A stretch of 64,000 nt of DNA from Zeimonas sp003577305 (GTDB lineage: Bacteria > Pseudomonadota > Gammaproteobacteria > Burkholderiales > Burkholderiaceae_E): NCBI GenBank assembly GCA_030263385.1, contig SZOX01000006.1, positions 1 through 64,000 on the forward strand. The letters are read 5' to 3'. The position numbers and the translations under genes are program-made. This document shows, in pieces, positions 16,673 to 29,020 of this stretch. The notes under the pieces are model-generated. The model searched no databases. It had not been told where the DNA came from and saw only the letters and a list, made by a program, of their open reading frames with translations. The stretch's first letter is position 1; each line of letters opens with the position of its first letter.

Positions 16673-17589
16673 GCCAGAAGCACTTCCTGCAGTTCCGCGA
16701 CTTCAGCGCCGACGAATTCGGCTACCTGTTCGCGCGCACCCGCGTGATCAAGGACCGCTTCAAGCGCTACGAGAAATACCATCCGCTGGTCGACCGCACG
16801 CTGGTCATGATCTTCGAGAAGGCCAGCACCCGCACGCGGCTGTCGTTCGAGGCCGGCATGCAGCAGCTGGGCGGCGCGGCGATCTACCTGACCACGCGCG
16901 ATTCGCAGCTCGGCCGCGGCGAACCGGTCGAGGACGCCGCACAGGTGATCTCGCGGATGTGCGACATCGTCATGATCCGCACCTTCGAGCAGGAGATCGT
17001 CGAGCGTTTTGCGGCGCACTCGCGGGTGCCGGTCGTCAACGGCCTGACCAACGAGTACCACCCGTGCCAGATCCTGGCCGACATCTTCACCTTCATCGAG
17101 CACCGCGGCTCGATCGCAGGCAAGACCGTGGCCTGGATCGGCGACTCCAACAACGTCTGCAACACCTGGCTGCAGGCCGCCGAAGTGCTCGGCTTCAACG
17201 TCCACGTCTCCACGCCGCCCGGCTACGAGGTCGAGCCCGAGCGCGCGGGGCTGTTCGGCACCGATCACTTCGAGGAGTTCGCCGACCCGATCGACGCGTG
17301 CCGGGGCGCCGACCTGGTCACCACCGACGTCTGGACCAGCATGGGCTTCGAGGCGGAGAACGACGAGCGCCGCAAGGCTTTCGCCGACTGGTGCGTCGAT
17401 GCCGACATGATGCGGGTGGCCAGGCCCGACGCACTGTTCATGCACTGCCTGCCGGCGCACCGTGGCGAGGAAGTAGCCGCCGAGGTGATCGACGGCCCGC
17501 AATCGGTGGTCTGGGACGAGGCCGAGAACCGGCTGCACGCCCAGAAAGCGCTGATGGAATACCTGCTGCTCGGGCGCATCGAAGCCTGA
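16669..17589 (+). CDS. argF: Ornithine carbamoyltransferase
   Basis: Makes citrulline from ornithine and carbamoyl phosphate; cytoplasmic. 306 aa. The carbamoyl-phosphate loop is FEKASTRTRLSFEAGM (STRTR at residues 53-57), followed by the carbamoyl-phosphate HPCQ (NEYHPCQILAD), and the ornithine-binding HCLPAHRGEEV near the C-terminus. The overlap with argD (ATGA) shows an argDF operon; argG, the next step, is separate at 23.8 kb. Converges on the GNAT gene. Confidence 0.97.
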   Translation: MSQKHFLQFRDFSADEFGYLFARTRVIKDRFKRYEKYHPLVDRTLVMIFEKASTRTRLSFEAGMQQLGGAAIYLTTRDSQLGRGEPVEDAAQVISRMCDIVMIRTFEQEIVERFAAHSRVPVVNGLTNEYHPCQILADIFTFIEHRGSIAGKTVAWIGDSNNVCNTWLQAAEVLGFNVHVSTPPGYEVEPERAGLFGTDHFEEFADPIDACRGADLVTTDVWTSMGFEAENDERRKAFADWCVDADMMRVARPDALFMHCLPAHRGEEVAAEVIDGPQSVVWDEAENRLHAQKALMEYLLLGRIEA

Positions 17590-17596
17590 GCGGCTT

Positions 17597-17627
17597 GGTC
17601 GGGGCCGATTGCTTCACACGTTCTCAG
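17597..17627 (-). repeat. Shared 3' element, copy 1 (after GNAT gene)
   Basis: On the minus strand this begins at the GNAT stop codon. Bases 17604-17627 (24 bp) are identical to 18490-18513, and over 31 bp (17597-17627 versus 18483-18513) only two adjacent bases differ. The core as read on the plus strand is GATTGCTTCACACGTTCTCAG-like, ending exactly at the reverse-complemented stop codon. Confidence 0.8.
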
Positions 17628-18385
17628 TCGGGGCCGGCGAGCTCGAGCTGCATGCCCAGGCGCGAGGCGACGAAGCCGAGGCGCTCGTAGAACCGGTGCG
17701 CCTGCACCCGTGACCGATCGGAGCCGAGCTGCACGATCCGGCAGCCGCGCGAGCGGGCCCGCGCGATCGCCCATTCGATCATCGCCCGGGCGGTGCCCTG
17801 CGAGCGCTCGCCCGGCGCCAGCCTGAGCGTCCCGATCGTCGCGCGCCAGGCCCCTTGCCGCGACAGGCCAGGCGTGTAGTCGAGCTGCATCGTGCCGATC
17901 AGCCGCGCGCCACGGCATGCGACCAGCAACTCGCAATCCGGATCGCGCTCGATCGCCTCGAAGGCGGCCAGATGGCCGCTGGCCAGCGCCGACCCGGCCT
18001 GGCCCTGTCGTGCGCCCGGCGGTTCGTCGCGCAACAGCGCGACGATCGCCGGCAGGTCTTCGCGCGTGGCCCGGCGCAACAGCGGCGCCGGCGTGCCCGC
18101 GGCCCCTTCGAGGGGGGCGGCAGCGGGCGCAGCGCCCTCGGCCGGCGGTTTCCCGGCCGACGCGCCGGCCGACGCGCCGGCCGATGCGCCGGCCGGGACG
18201 CCGGCAGCCGCACCGGCCGCAGCGACGATCGCCGCCAGGTCGACGCGTTCGATCGCGCCGACCGCGGCCTCGAACCGGCCTTCGGCGCACAGCCCCTGCA
18301 TGCCGGCGTCCTCGTAGGCGTCGATCACCGCGCGCGCGCAGGCATCGCGCACCGCGGCCGCCAGTGCAGTCGTCGTCGCACTCAT
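17624..18385 (-). CDS. GNAT-family N-acetyltransferase with N-terminal extension
   Basis: 253 aa. An N-terminal helical region (about 1-58, with DACARAVIDAYEDAGMQGLCAEGRFEAAVGAIERV) joins a low-complexity Ala/Gly/Pro/Ser linker made by a 12-bp tandem repeat, then a GNAT domain from about residue 105. The acetyl-CoA loop is RSQGTARAMIEWAIARARSRGC and the family ending HRFYERLGFVASRLGM is clear. GAGGTG precedes the ATG. Substrate unknown; nearest in pattern to small-molecule GNATs such as those acting on amino acids. The N-terminal block looks like the short helical domain attached to some other regulators, but I cannot name it. Confidence 0.8.
   Translation of the reverse strand: MSATTTALAAAVRDACARAVIDAYEDAGMQGLCAEGRFEAAVGAIERVDLAAIVAAAGAAAGVPAGASAGASAGASAGKPPAEGAAPAAAPLEGAAGTPAPLLRRATREDLPAIVALLRDEPPGARQGQAGSALASGHLAAFEAIERDPDCELLVACRGARLIGTMQLDYTPGLSRQGAWRATIGTLRLAPGERSQGTARAMIEWAIARARSRGCRIVQLGSDRSRVQAHRFYERLGFVASRLGMQLELAGPD
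18153..18200 (-). repeat. 12-bp tandem repeat, four units, encoding an Ala-Gly-Ser/Pro linker
   Basis: Four consecutive units of CCGGCCGACGCG with a few substitutions in the third and fourth. Translated on the minus strand they give PAGASAGASAGASAG, the hinge of the GNAT protein. In-frame 12-bp units allow length change without frameshift. Confidence 0.85.
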
Positions 18386-18482
18386 CGATGACACCTCATT
18401 TGCGCCTCCCGGACATCGGGCGTGCGCTTCCGATTCTATGGCGCAGGCGCGCCGCGAGCCGCGCACGCCCCGATGCCGAAGG

Positions 18483-18513
18483 GGTCGAAGCCGATTGCTT
18501 CACACGTTCTCAG
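18483..18513 (-). repeat. Shared 3' element, copy 2 (after aldo/keto reductase gene)
   Basis: Second copy of the element at 17597-17627. It again starts at the stop codon of the upstream minus-strand gene. In this copy GAAGC and GCTTC at 18487-18501 can form a 5-bp hairpin that copy 1 cannot form, so structure is probably not what is conserved. Confidence 0.8.
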
Positions 18514-19511
18514 CGCCTGCGACCGCGAAACGGATACTGCGGATCGTGATAGCCGGGGGTCGACGCGTGTCCCGGCGTCACCAGCGAGTCGACCCGCGCC
18601 TCGTCTTCGTCGCTCCACTGGTAGTCGAGCGCGCCGAAGTAGTCGGCGAACTGTTCGACGGTCTTCGGGCCCGCGATCACCGAGCTCACCACGCGATTGG
18701 CCAGCAGCCAGGCAACCGCGAACTGCACCAGCGCGATGCCGCGCGCCTCGGCATGCGTCTTCAGCTTCTGCGCGATCGCCAGCGACTCGCCGCGCCACTC
18801 GGTCTCGAGGATGCGCCGATCGCCCCGGGCGGCGCGGCTGCCCTCGGGCGCCACGTCTCCGGGCGCGTACTTGCCCGTGAGCACGCCGCGCGCCACCGGG
18901 CTGTATGCCGCCACGCCCAGGCCGTGATGCGTACACGAAGGCAGGATCTCGACTTCGGGCTGGCGATTGAGCAGGTTGTAGTACGGCTGGCAGGCGATCG
19001 GCCCGGGCATTCCGATGCGCGCGGCCATGCCGCACAGGGTCGCGATGCGCCAGCCGCGAAAATTCGACAGGCCCCAGTAGCGGATCCGCCCGGCCCGGAT
19101 CAGGTCGGAGACGGTGTGCAGCATCTCCTCGTCGCCGCCGTCGTCGAAGTCACGATGCAGGTACCAGATGTCGAGGTAGTCGGTGCCGAGCCGCGCCAGG
19201 CTCGCATCGAGCGCCTCGAGCAGCCACTTGCGCGAGTAGCGCGATGCGTTGGGCGCCTTCGACATCGGGTTGCCCACCTTGGATGCGAGCACCCAGCGAT
19301 CGCGGTCGGCTTTCAGCAGCGGGCCGAGCATCGCCTCGGAGGCACCGTGCGAGTAGACGTCGGCGGTGTCGACGAAATTGACGCCGCGCTCGCGCGCCAG
19401 CGCCACGATGTCGGCGGCTGCGCCGGCGTCGGTCTGGTCGCCGAACATCATCGTGCCCAGGCACAGTTCGGAGACCAGCAGGCTGCTGTGTCCCATGCGG
19501 CGTGTCTTCAT
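18510..19511 (-). CDS. Aldo/keto reductase
   Basis: NADPH-dependent TIM-barrel oxidoreductase, 333 aa. The tetrad is visible: Asp in FVDTADVYSHG, Tyr three residues later, Lys in WVLASKVGNPM and His in WYLHRDFDD. C-terminal cofactor segment VSSVIAGPKTVEQFADYFGALD is normal for the YajO/IolS-like group that acts on aldehydes or xenobiotic carbonyls. Start at the ATG at 19511 (MKTRRMGHSSLLVSELCLGTMMFG) as in the family. Substrate not predictable; no operon partner. Confidence 0.92.
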   Translation of the reverse strand: MKTRRMGHSSLLVSELCLGTMMFGDQTDAGAAADIVALARERGVNFVDTADVYSHGASEAMLGPLLKADRDRWVLASKVGNPMSKAPNASRYSRKWLLEALDASLARLGTDYLDIWYLHRDFDDGGDEEMLHTVSDLIRAGRIRYWGLSNFRGWRIATLCGMAARIGMPGPIACQPYYNLLNRQPEVEILPSCTHHGLGVAAYSPVARGVLTGKYAPGDVAPEGSRAARGDRRILETEWRGESLAIAQKLKTHAEARGIALVQFAVAWLLANRVVSSVIAGPKTVEQFADYFGALDYQWSDEDEARVDSLVTPGHASTPGYHDPQYPFRGRRR

Positions 19512-19610
19512 CGTCGGCGCGTCCGGTCGTCGAGGCCAAAGCCGCAACGATAGCCGGTTTTCGAGCGCCGCCGATCCGCACCGCCGATCCGCGAATCGTC
19601 CGGGCGTTGC

Positions 19611-20186
19611 TCAGGCGAGATGATCGCGCATGCGCTCGGCCAGTCGCCGGCGCGCACGATGCAGCCGCACCCAGCAGTTGGCCTCGGTGATGCCCAGGCG
19701 CCGGCAGACCTCGGCAGTGTCGCGTCCTTCGAGCACCTGCAGCACGAAGACCTCGCGCAGCGTGCCGGGCAAGGCCTCGATCTCGCCGAGCAGCGCCTCG
19801 AGCAGTCGCGCGCCGGTCACGCGCTGCACCGGGTCGTCGGCGCTGCCGGATTGCCCGGACTGCGCGTGCACCAGCCTGTCGAGCCCGTCTTCGGACACCT
19901 CGTCGTCGCGCACGCCGTCGGCTGCCGGCAGATAGCGCGCCTCGCGGCGAAACGCATCCTGGATCTTGTGGTTCAGGATGCCGATCAGCCAGGTGCGCAA
20001 GGCCGACTGCCTCTGGAACGACTCCAGGTTCACGAGTGCCGCAAGCAGCGCGTCCTGCACCGCGTCTTCGGCGAGGTCGTCATCGCGAATGCGCCGGCGC
20101 GCGAAGCGCAGCATGGCCCCCCGATGCGCGGCCAGGTCGGCCGGGCTCGGCATGGGCACAGCGAAAACGGCGGCGGAAGCGGTCAT
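19611..20186 (-). CDS. ECF-type RNA polymerase sigma factor
   Basis: 191-aa sigma-70 family factor. Region 2 is at about residues 25-85 (MLRFARRRIRDDDLAEDAVQDALLAALVNLESF then SALRTWLIGILNHKIQDAFRRE) and region 4 at about 125-180 (LPGTLREVFVLQVLEGRDTAEVCRRLGITEANCWVRLHRARRRL). Regions 1.1 and 3 are missing, as in ECF factors. The gene directly downstream is the aldo/keto reductase, so there is no zinc-finger anti-sigma protein in the usual place. Divergent from the response regulator/kinase pair. Confidence 0.92.
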   Translation of the reverse strand: MTASAAVFAVPMPSPADLAAHRGAMLRFARRRIRDDDLAEDAVQDALLAALVNLESFQRQSALRTWLIGILNHKIQDAFRREARYLPAADGVRDDEVSEDGLDRLVHAQSGQSGSADDPVQRVTGARLLEALLGEIEALPGTLREVFVLQVLEGRDTAEVCRRLGITEANCWVRLHRARRRLAERMRDHLA

Positions 20187-20346
20187 GCGGAGAGCCCCGG
20201 GTGCGGATGCGACAGCTTCGAAGTCTGGGGCGCCGCCCTCACCCGCGCGTCTCGCGAAGATCACGATTCGGTAACGATTCGCGCGCGCCTGCCGGAGGGC
20301 GCCGGGCCGCGTGCCCGCGCCGCCGGCCCCGCGCAGGGGTTTTGCT

Positions 20347-21074
<728 letters not shown>

Positions 21075-21078
<4 letters not shown>

Positions 21079-22550
21079 AGTCGCTGCGCGCCCGGGTGCT
21101 GATGCTGGTGGTGGGCTTCGGCCTGATGATGGCGGCGCTGTTCGCGATCATCATGCACGCGTCGGTGCGCCAGTACTACGCCGACTGGATGTACGCGAAG
21201 AACGCCGCGTTCGCGCAGCGCGTGGTCGAGGCGCATCCCGACCTGTGGCGCGACTACGCCGACGATCCCGACGGCTTCGGCGCGACGCTGCGCCAGTACA
21301 CGCTGTACTCGCCGAACACCGGCCTGTACCTGCTCGATCCGGGCGGCCGCGTGCTGGCCACCGCCGGCGAGCCCCGGCGTTTCTGGTCGAACTACCGGGT
21401 CGACCTGGCGCCGATCGCCGAGACGATGGCAGCCGATCCGGCACTGCCGATCGTCGCCGACGATCCCGACGAGCGTGGCCGCCGGTCGCTGGTGGCCGTG
21501 CAGCGCGTGATGCACGACGGGCAGCCGCGCGGCTGGCTCTACGTCGTGGCGAGGCAGACCGACATAGACACCGCGATGCCCGCGCTGCTGAAGAGTTACG
21601 CGATCCGCGCCGCGGCCACCGCTGGGCTGATGACCGTGGCGATCGGCGTGCTGCTCACGATCGCGATGATCTCCCTGCTCACCCGCCCGCTCACCGCGCT
21701 CACGCGCGCCACCGAGCAGATCCGCAACGCCGGGTTTTCCGGCGAGCTGCGCGCCGGGCACTTCCCCGACGCCGATCGCGACGACGAGATCGGCCGGCTG
21801 AGCCGCACGTTCCGCGAGGCGTTCGATCGCCTGCGCCTCGAGACCGAGCGCGTGCGCACGGTCGACACGCATCGGCGCGAGATGGTCGCCAGCGTCTCGC
21901 ACGACCTGCGCACGCCGCTCACCGCGCTGATCGGCCAGATCGAGACCATCCGCCTGAAGGGCGACGCGCTTGCCGCCGAGGCCCAGGCGCACCTGCTCGA
22001 GCGCGCGCTTCAAAACGCCAGGCACCTCGAACGGCTCACCGACGCGCTGGCCGACCTGGCGCGACTCGACAGTCCCGAGTTCCGCGCGCAATCCGAGCCG
22101 ATCGCGATCGGCGAGCTCGCCGACGACGTCGTCCAGCGTTTCGCGGCGGCCGCGCAGCAGGCCGGCGTGTCGCTGGAGGTCGAGTACCCCGACGGCCTGC
22201 CGCTCACCCGCGCCGACGCCGCGCTGATCGAGCGCGCGCTCGCCAACCTGCTCGACAACGCGCTGCGGGTCACGCCGGCGGGCGGCCGCGTGCTGGTGCG
22301 CGCGCTGCGTGCCGGCGAGGCGATGCGCGTGGAGGTCGCCGACACCGGCCCGGGCGTCGCCGCCGAAGACCAGCCCCGCGTGTTCGAGCGCTTCTACCAG
22401 ACCAGCCGGCACCGCGAACATCGCGGCAGCTCGGGGCTGGGCCTGGCGATCGTCAAGCGGGTGGCCGAGCTGCACGGCGGCACTGCCGGGCTGCGTAGCG
22501 AACCCGGGCAGGGCTCGACCTTCTTCATCGAACTGCCGCTGGCCGCCTGA
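21075..22550 (+). CDS. Two-component sensor histidine kinase
   Basis: 491 aa. Membrane segments at about residues 5-27 and 175-200 bracket a periplasmic sensor of about 150 residues with no family I can name. Then a HAMP domain (SLLTRPLTALTRATEQIRNAG), the dimerisation box with the phospho-acceptor His near 276 (ASVSHDLRTPLTALIGQIETI), and the ATPase core: N box LLDNALRVTPAGG, VADTGPGVA, FERFYQTS and GSSGLGLAIVKRVAELHGG. Coupled to the preceding regulator by a 4-base overlap. The signal is unknown. Confidence 0.93.
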
Positions 22551-22589
22551 ACGCGCGCCGCCCGCCGCCCCTGCACGCGCCTGCGCCCG

Positions 22590-23765
22590 ATGCCCGCTTC
22601 CACGACACCCTGGCGCCGGATCGCCCATCTCGACATGGACGCGTTCTATGCGTCGGTCGAGTTGCTGCGCCGCCCCGAGCTGCGCGGCCAGCCGGTCGCG
22701 ATCGGCGGCCACGGCGAGCCTTCGCGACGCGGCGTGGTCACCACCGCCACCTACGAGGCGCGCGCCTTCGGCATCCGTTCGGGCATGGCGTTGCGGCGCG
22801 CCGCCGAGCTGTGCCCGCAATGCGTGTTCCTGCCGGTGGACTTCGACGAGTACCGCCGCTACTCGCGCCGCTTCAAGGCGGCGATCGCAACGGTCACCGA
22901 CCGCATCGAGGACCGCGGCATCGACGAGGTCTACATCGACCTCAGCGCGGTGCCGGGCATCCGCGTCGACCACGGCGCGCCGGTCGCGCGCGACATCCAG
23001 CACCGCGTGCTGCAAGCCACGGGCCTGACCTGCTCGATCGGCCTGGCGCCGAACAAGCTGCTGGCCAAGATCGCCTCCGACCTGCGCAAGCCCGCGGGGG
23101 TGACGATCGTCGACGAAGCCGACGTCCCGGCAGTGATCTGGCCGCTGCCGGTGCGCCGCATCAGCGGCATCGGGCCCAAGGCCGAACTGCAGCTCGAGGA
23201 TCTCGGCCTGCGCACGATCGGCGAGCTCGCGGCCGCGCCGCTGTCGATGCTGCTCGCGCGCTTCGGCGCCAATTACGGAAGCTGGCTGCACGAGGCTGCC
23301 AACGGCCGCGACGAGCGTCCGGTCGTCACCTCGAGCGAACCGGTCTCGATGAGCCGCGAGACCACGTTCGAGCGCGACCTGCACCTGCGCCGCGACTGGC
23401 AGCCGCTGGCCGCCTGCCTGGCGGAACTGTGCCGCGAGGTCGCCTCCGACCTGCGCCGCCGCGGCTACGCCGGCCGCACGATCGGCGTGAAAGTGCGCTA
23501 CGACGACTTCCGCATCGTCACCCGCGACCAGACCCTGGCGGGGGCGACCGACGAGGCTGCCACGATCCGCCGCGCGGCGTTCGAATGCCTGGGCCGGGTG
23601 CCGGCGACGCGGCGGCTGCGCCTGCTCGGCGTGCGGGTCGCCGGGCTGACGCGCGCTGGCGCGACGCAGGCGCGAACCGCGACCGACGGCCGGGCGCCGC
23701 CACCGGCGGGCGCGCAGCAGCCGCAGCTTCCGCTGTCGGGCGAGGACAGTCCCCTGGCCCTATAA
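22590..23765 (+). CDS. dinB: DNA polymerase IV (Y-family translesion polymerase)
   Basis: Error-prone polymerase that bypasses damaged bases. 391 aa. Catalytic acids in AHLDMDAFYASVELLRRPEL and IEDRGIDEVYIDLS; the YEARAFGIRSGM, CSIGLAPNKLLAKIASDLRKP and ISGIGPKAE helix-hairpin-helix motifs and the little-finger domain are complete. The C-terminus ends with PQLPLSGE, which fits a beta-clamp binding motif. No LexA box was noticed within the 39 bases after the kinase gene. Transcribed in the same direction as the two-component pair. Confidence 0.95.
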   Translation: MPASTTPWRRIAHLDMDAFYASVELLRRPELRGQPVAIGGHGEPSRRGVVTTATYEARAFGIRSGMALRRAAELCPQCVFLPVDFDEYRRYSRRFKAAIATVTDRIEDRGIDEVYIDLSAVPGIRVDHGAPVARDIQHRVLQATGLTCSIGLAPNKLLAKIASDLRKPAGVTIVDEADVPAVIWPLPVRRISGIGPKAELQLEDLGLRTIGELAAAPLSMLLARFGANYGSWLHEAANGRDERPVVTSSEPVSMSRETTFERDLHLRRDWQPLAACLAELCREVASDLRRRGYAGRTIGVKVRYDDFRIVTRDQTLAGATDEAATIRRAAFECLGRVPATRRLRLLGVRVAGLTRAGATQARTATDGRAPPPAGAQQPQLPLSGEDSPLAL

Positions 23766-23766
23766 T
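23761..23766 (+). promoter_or_regulatory. -10 element of the argG promoter
   Basis: TATAAT overlapping the dinB stop codon, 33 bases before the argG ATG. No good -35 is seen 16-18 bases upstream, so the promoter may need an activator. Confidence 0.5.
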
Positions 23767-23798
23767 CCGCGGGTTTTGCACCCACACGGCGGCGGTTC

Positions 23799-26989
<3,191 letters not shown>

Positions 26990-27034
26990 ACCACCCGCCT
27001 GCGGCCGCGGGCGCCCCGCCGCCGCGGCTGGGCC

Positions 27035-27065
27035 TACAATGCCCGGCGTCGAGGATCGTCGATCC
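27035..27065 (+). promoter_or_regulatory. yajQ -10 element and adjacent palindrome
   Basis: TACAAT at 27035-27040 is a plausible -10. GGATCG and CGATCC at 27053-27058 and 27060-27065 form a 6-bp palindrome around one base, at or just after the predicted transcription start; it could be an operator or a leader hairpin. The gene starts at 27091 after GGAGG. Confidence 0.35.
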
Positions 27066-27090
27066 CGACGGGCAACCAGGAGGAATCGTC

Positions 27091-27576
27091 ATGCCATCGT
27101 TCGACGTGGTCTCGGAGAGCGATCCGGTCGAGGTGCGCAACGCCGTCGATCAGGCCAACAAGGAGATCGCCAACCGCTTCGACTTCAAGGGGTCGGACGC
27201 GCGCATCGAGCAGAAGGAGCGCGAACTCACCGCCTACGCCGACGACGACTTCAAGCTCGGACAGCTGCGCGACGTGCTGGTGGCCAAGTGCGCGAAGCGC
27301 GGCGTCGACGTACGCTTCCTCGACTACGGTCCGGTGCAGAAAATCGGCGGCGACAAGGTCAGGCAGGTGATCACGGTGCGCCACGGCGTGTCCGCCGATC
27401 ACGCGAAGAAGATCGTGCGGCTGGTCAAGGACAGCAGGCTGAAGCTGCAGGCGAGCATCCAGGGCGACGCGGTGCGCGTGAGCGGCGCCAAGCGCGACGA
27501 CCTGCAGACGGCGATCGCGCTGCTGAAGAAGGAAGTCACCGACGTGCCGCTGTCGTTCACGAATTTCCGCGACTGA
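27091..27576 (+). CDS. yajQ: YajQ family nucleotide-binding protein
   Basis: 161-aa cytoplasmic protein with two ferredoxin-like domains. Full family pattern: MPSFDVVSESDPVEVRNAVDQ, EIANRFDFKGSDARIE, RGVDVRFLDYGPVQKIGGDKVRQ, KIVRLVKDSRLKLQASIQGDAVRVSGAKRDDLQ and PLSFTNFRD. Xanthomonas and Pseudomonas homologues bind cyclic di-GMP and affect virulence-gene transcription; whether this one does is inference. A good AGGAGG is present. Confidence 0.94.
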   Translation: MPSFDVVSESDPVEVRNAVDQANKEIANRFDFKGSDARIEQKERELTAYADDDFKLGQLRDVLVAKCAKRGVDVRFLDYGPVQKIGGDKVRQVITVRHGVSADHAKKIVRLVKDSRLKLQASIQGDAVRVSGAKRDDLQTAIALLKKEVTDVPLSFTNFRD

Positions 27577-27621
27577 CGATCGCCTCGGCGAAACGCGAGT
27601 TCGGACGCGGCAAGACCCTGC

Positions 27622-28148
27622 ATGTGCGCAATGTCCGCCGCCCGCGCTGAACCCGGCCTCACCCGCGCGCTCGACGACGCCTGCAGCGGCACGGCCCGCA
27701 AGGCGCTCTGCTGGGCGCTGCTCGCGCTCGTCTGGTTCGCGCCGCTCGGCTACCGGGCGCTGCTCACGCCCGACGAGGGGCGCTACGCGACGATCGCTCT
27801 CGGAATGATGAACAGCGGCGACTGGATCACGCCGCGGCTGAACGGCTTCCTGTATTTCGAGAAACCGCCGCTGCAGTACTGGATGGGGGCGCTCGGCTTT
27901 CACCTGCTCGGCGTCAACGACTTCGCCGCGTGCCTGTGGCCCGGCCTGACCGGCTTCCTGACGGTGGCAGCGGTGGCGTACACCGCGCGCAGGTTCTGGG
28001 CCTGGTGGGCCTGCTGATCTACACGCTGGTGTCCACCCGCACGCTGTTCGACGCGGCCCGTCGCGCCGGGCTGGCGCGGCATCGGGTCGCGATCGGCGCG
28101 GTCGCCGGGCGAAGCGGCACGCTGGCGATCCAGGGTCCTGCCGCATAG
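27622..28148 (+). pseudogene. Truncated ArnT/PMT-like glycosyltransferase remnant
   Basis: The first about 120 codons read as the N-terminus of an ArnT-family inner-membrane glycosyltransferase: one membrane helix, then the catalytic signature LLTPDEGRYATIALGMMNSGDWITPRLNGFLYFEKPPLQYW. Shortly after TVAAVAYTARRF, at about 27990, the frame runs into a stop at 28015-28017. A second frame (about 27990 to 28148) continues as VGLLIYTLVSTRTLFDAARRAG, which may be the end of the same or another membrane protein. The normal length is over 500 residues, so most of the gene is lost through an internal deletion with frameshift. No function expected. Confidence 0.75.
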
Positions 28149-28176
28149 CCTTCGCCGCGCCGGGCGGGCGAGGCGC

Positions 28177-28989
28177 TCAACCCTCGATGCGCGCGTAGGC
28201 CGAGTGGTTGTGGATCGACTCGAAGTTCTCCGCCTCGACCACGAAGCGGCGCACCCGCGGCTCGCGGCGCAGCGCCATGGCCACGTCGCGCACCAGGTCC
28301 TCGACGAACTTGGGGTTGTCGTAGGCACGCTCGGTGACGTGCTTCTCGTCGACGCGCTTGAGAAGCCCGTAGATCTCGCTGGAAGCCTGCTGCTCGGCCA
28401 GCACGATCAGCTCCTCCGGTTCGATCGTCGCGTCGGCCACGACCGACACGGTGAGGTGCGAACGCTGGTTGTGCGCGCCGTAGTCGGAGATCGTCTTCGA
28501 GCACGGGCACAGGCTGGTGCATGGCACGACGACGCTCATCGTCGTGACCGGGTCGTGCGCCCCGCCCTCGACCACGATCGACAGGTCGTAGTCCATCAGG
28601 CTCTGCACCTGCGAGACCGGCGCGGTCTTGCGCACGAAGAGCGGCAGCGCGAGTTCGATGCGCCCGCTGTCGGCCTCGAGCAGGCCGAGCATCTCGACGA
28701 GCATCGCGCGCAGTCCGGCCGCGTCGAGCGCCGGACGCCCGTCGGCGAGCCGATCCTCGAGCAGCGCGACGAAGCGCGACATGTGCGTGCCCTTCTGCTC
28801 GGCGGGCAGCGCGACGTACAGGCCGAACTGGCCCACGCTCGGCTGGTCGGCCCCGGCGCTGCGCCAGCGCAGCGGATAGCGCAGGCCCTTGACGCCCACG
28901 CGCTGGATCGGCAGCTCGCGCACGTCGGGGCTGCCCTGCACGTCGGCCATCACGCCGGCCAGCAGCGCGCCGGTGTCGCGGATGTTCAT
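28177..28989 (-). CDS. folE2: GTP cyclohydrolase IB
   Basis: First step of folate (and queuosine) synthesis from GTP, metal-flexible type IB. 270 aa. Signature region VVPCTSLCPCSKTISDYGAHNQRSHLT with the active-site Cys; GLYVALPAEQKGTHMSRF and the C-terminal ENFESIHNHSAYARIEG are normal. ATG at 28989 has GGAGA 7 bases before; an ATG-equivalent start at 29013 adds 8 residues. Type IB enzymes work with Mn or Fe when zinc is short; no zinc-limitation box was identified. Confidence 0.95.
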   Translation of the reverse strand: MNIRDTGALLAGVMADVQGSPDVRELPIQRVGVKGLRYPLRWRSAGADQPSVGQFGLYVALPAEQKGTHMSRFVALLEDRLADGRPALDAAGLRAMLVEMLGLLEADSGRIELALPLFVRKTAPVSQVQSLMDYDLSIVVEGGAHDPVTTMSVVVPCTSLCPCSKTISDYGAHNQRSHLTVSVVADATIEPEELIVLAEQQASSEIYGLLKRVDEKHVTERAYDNPKFVEDLVRDVAMALRREPRVRRFVVEAENFESIHNHSAYARIEG

Positions 28990-29020
28990 CGGCTGTTCTC
29001 CGTCGGTATCCAATTCGTCT

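Noticed and set aside
17597..18513. The 24-bp repeats as direct repeats bounding a mobile element
   Set aside because: The sequence between them is an ordinary acetyltransferase gene without transposase or integrase, and the repeats begin at gene stop codons.
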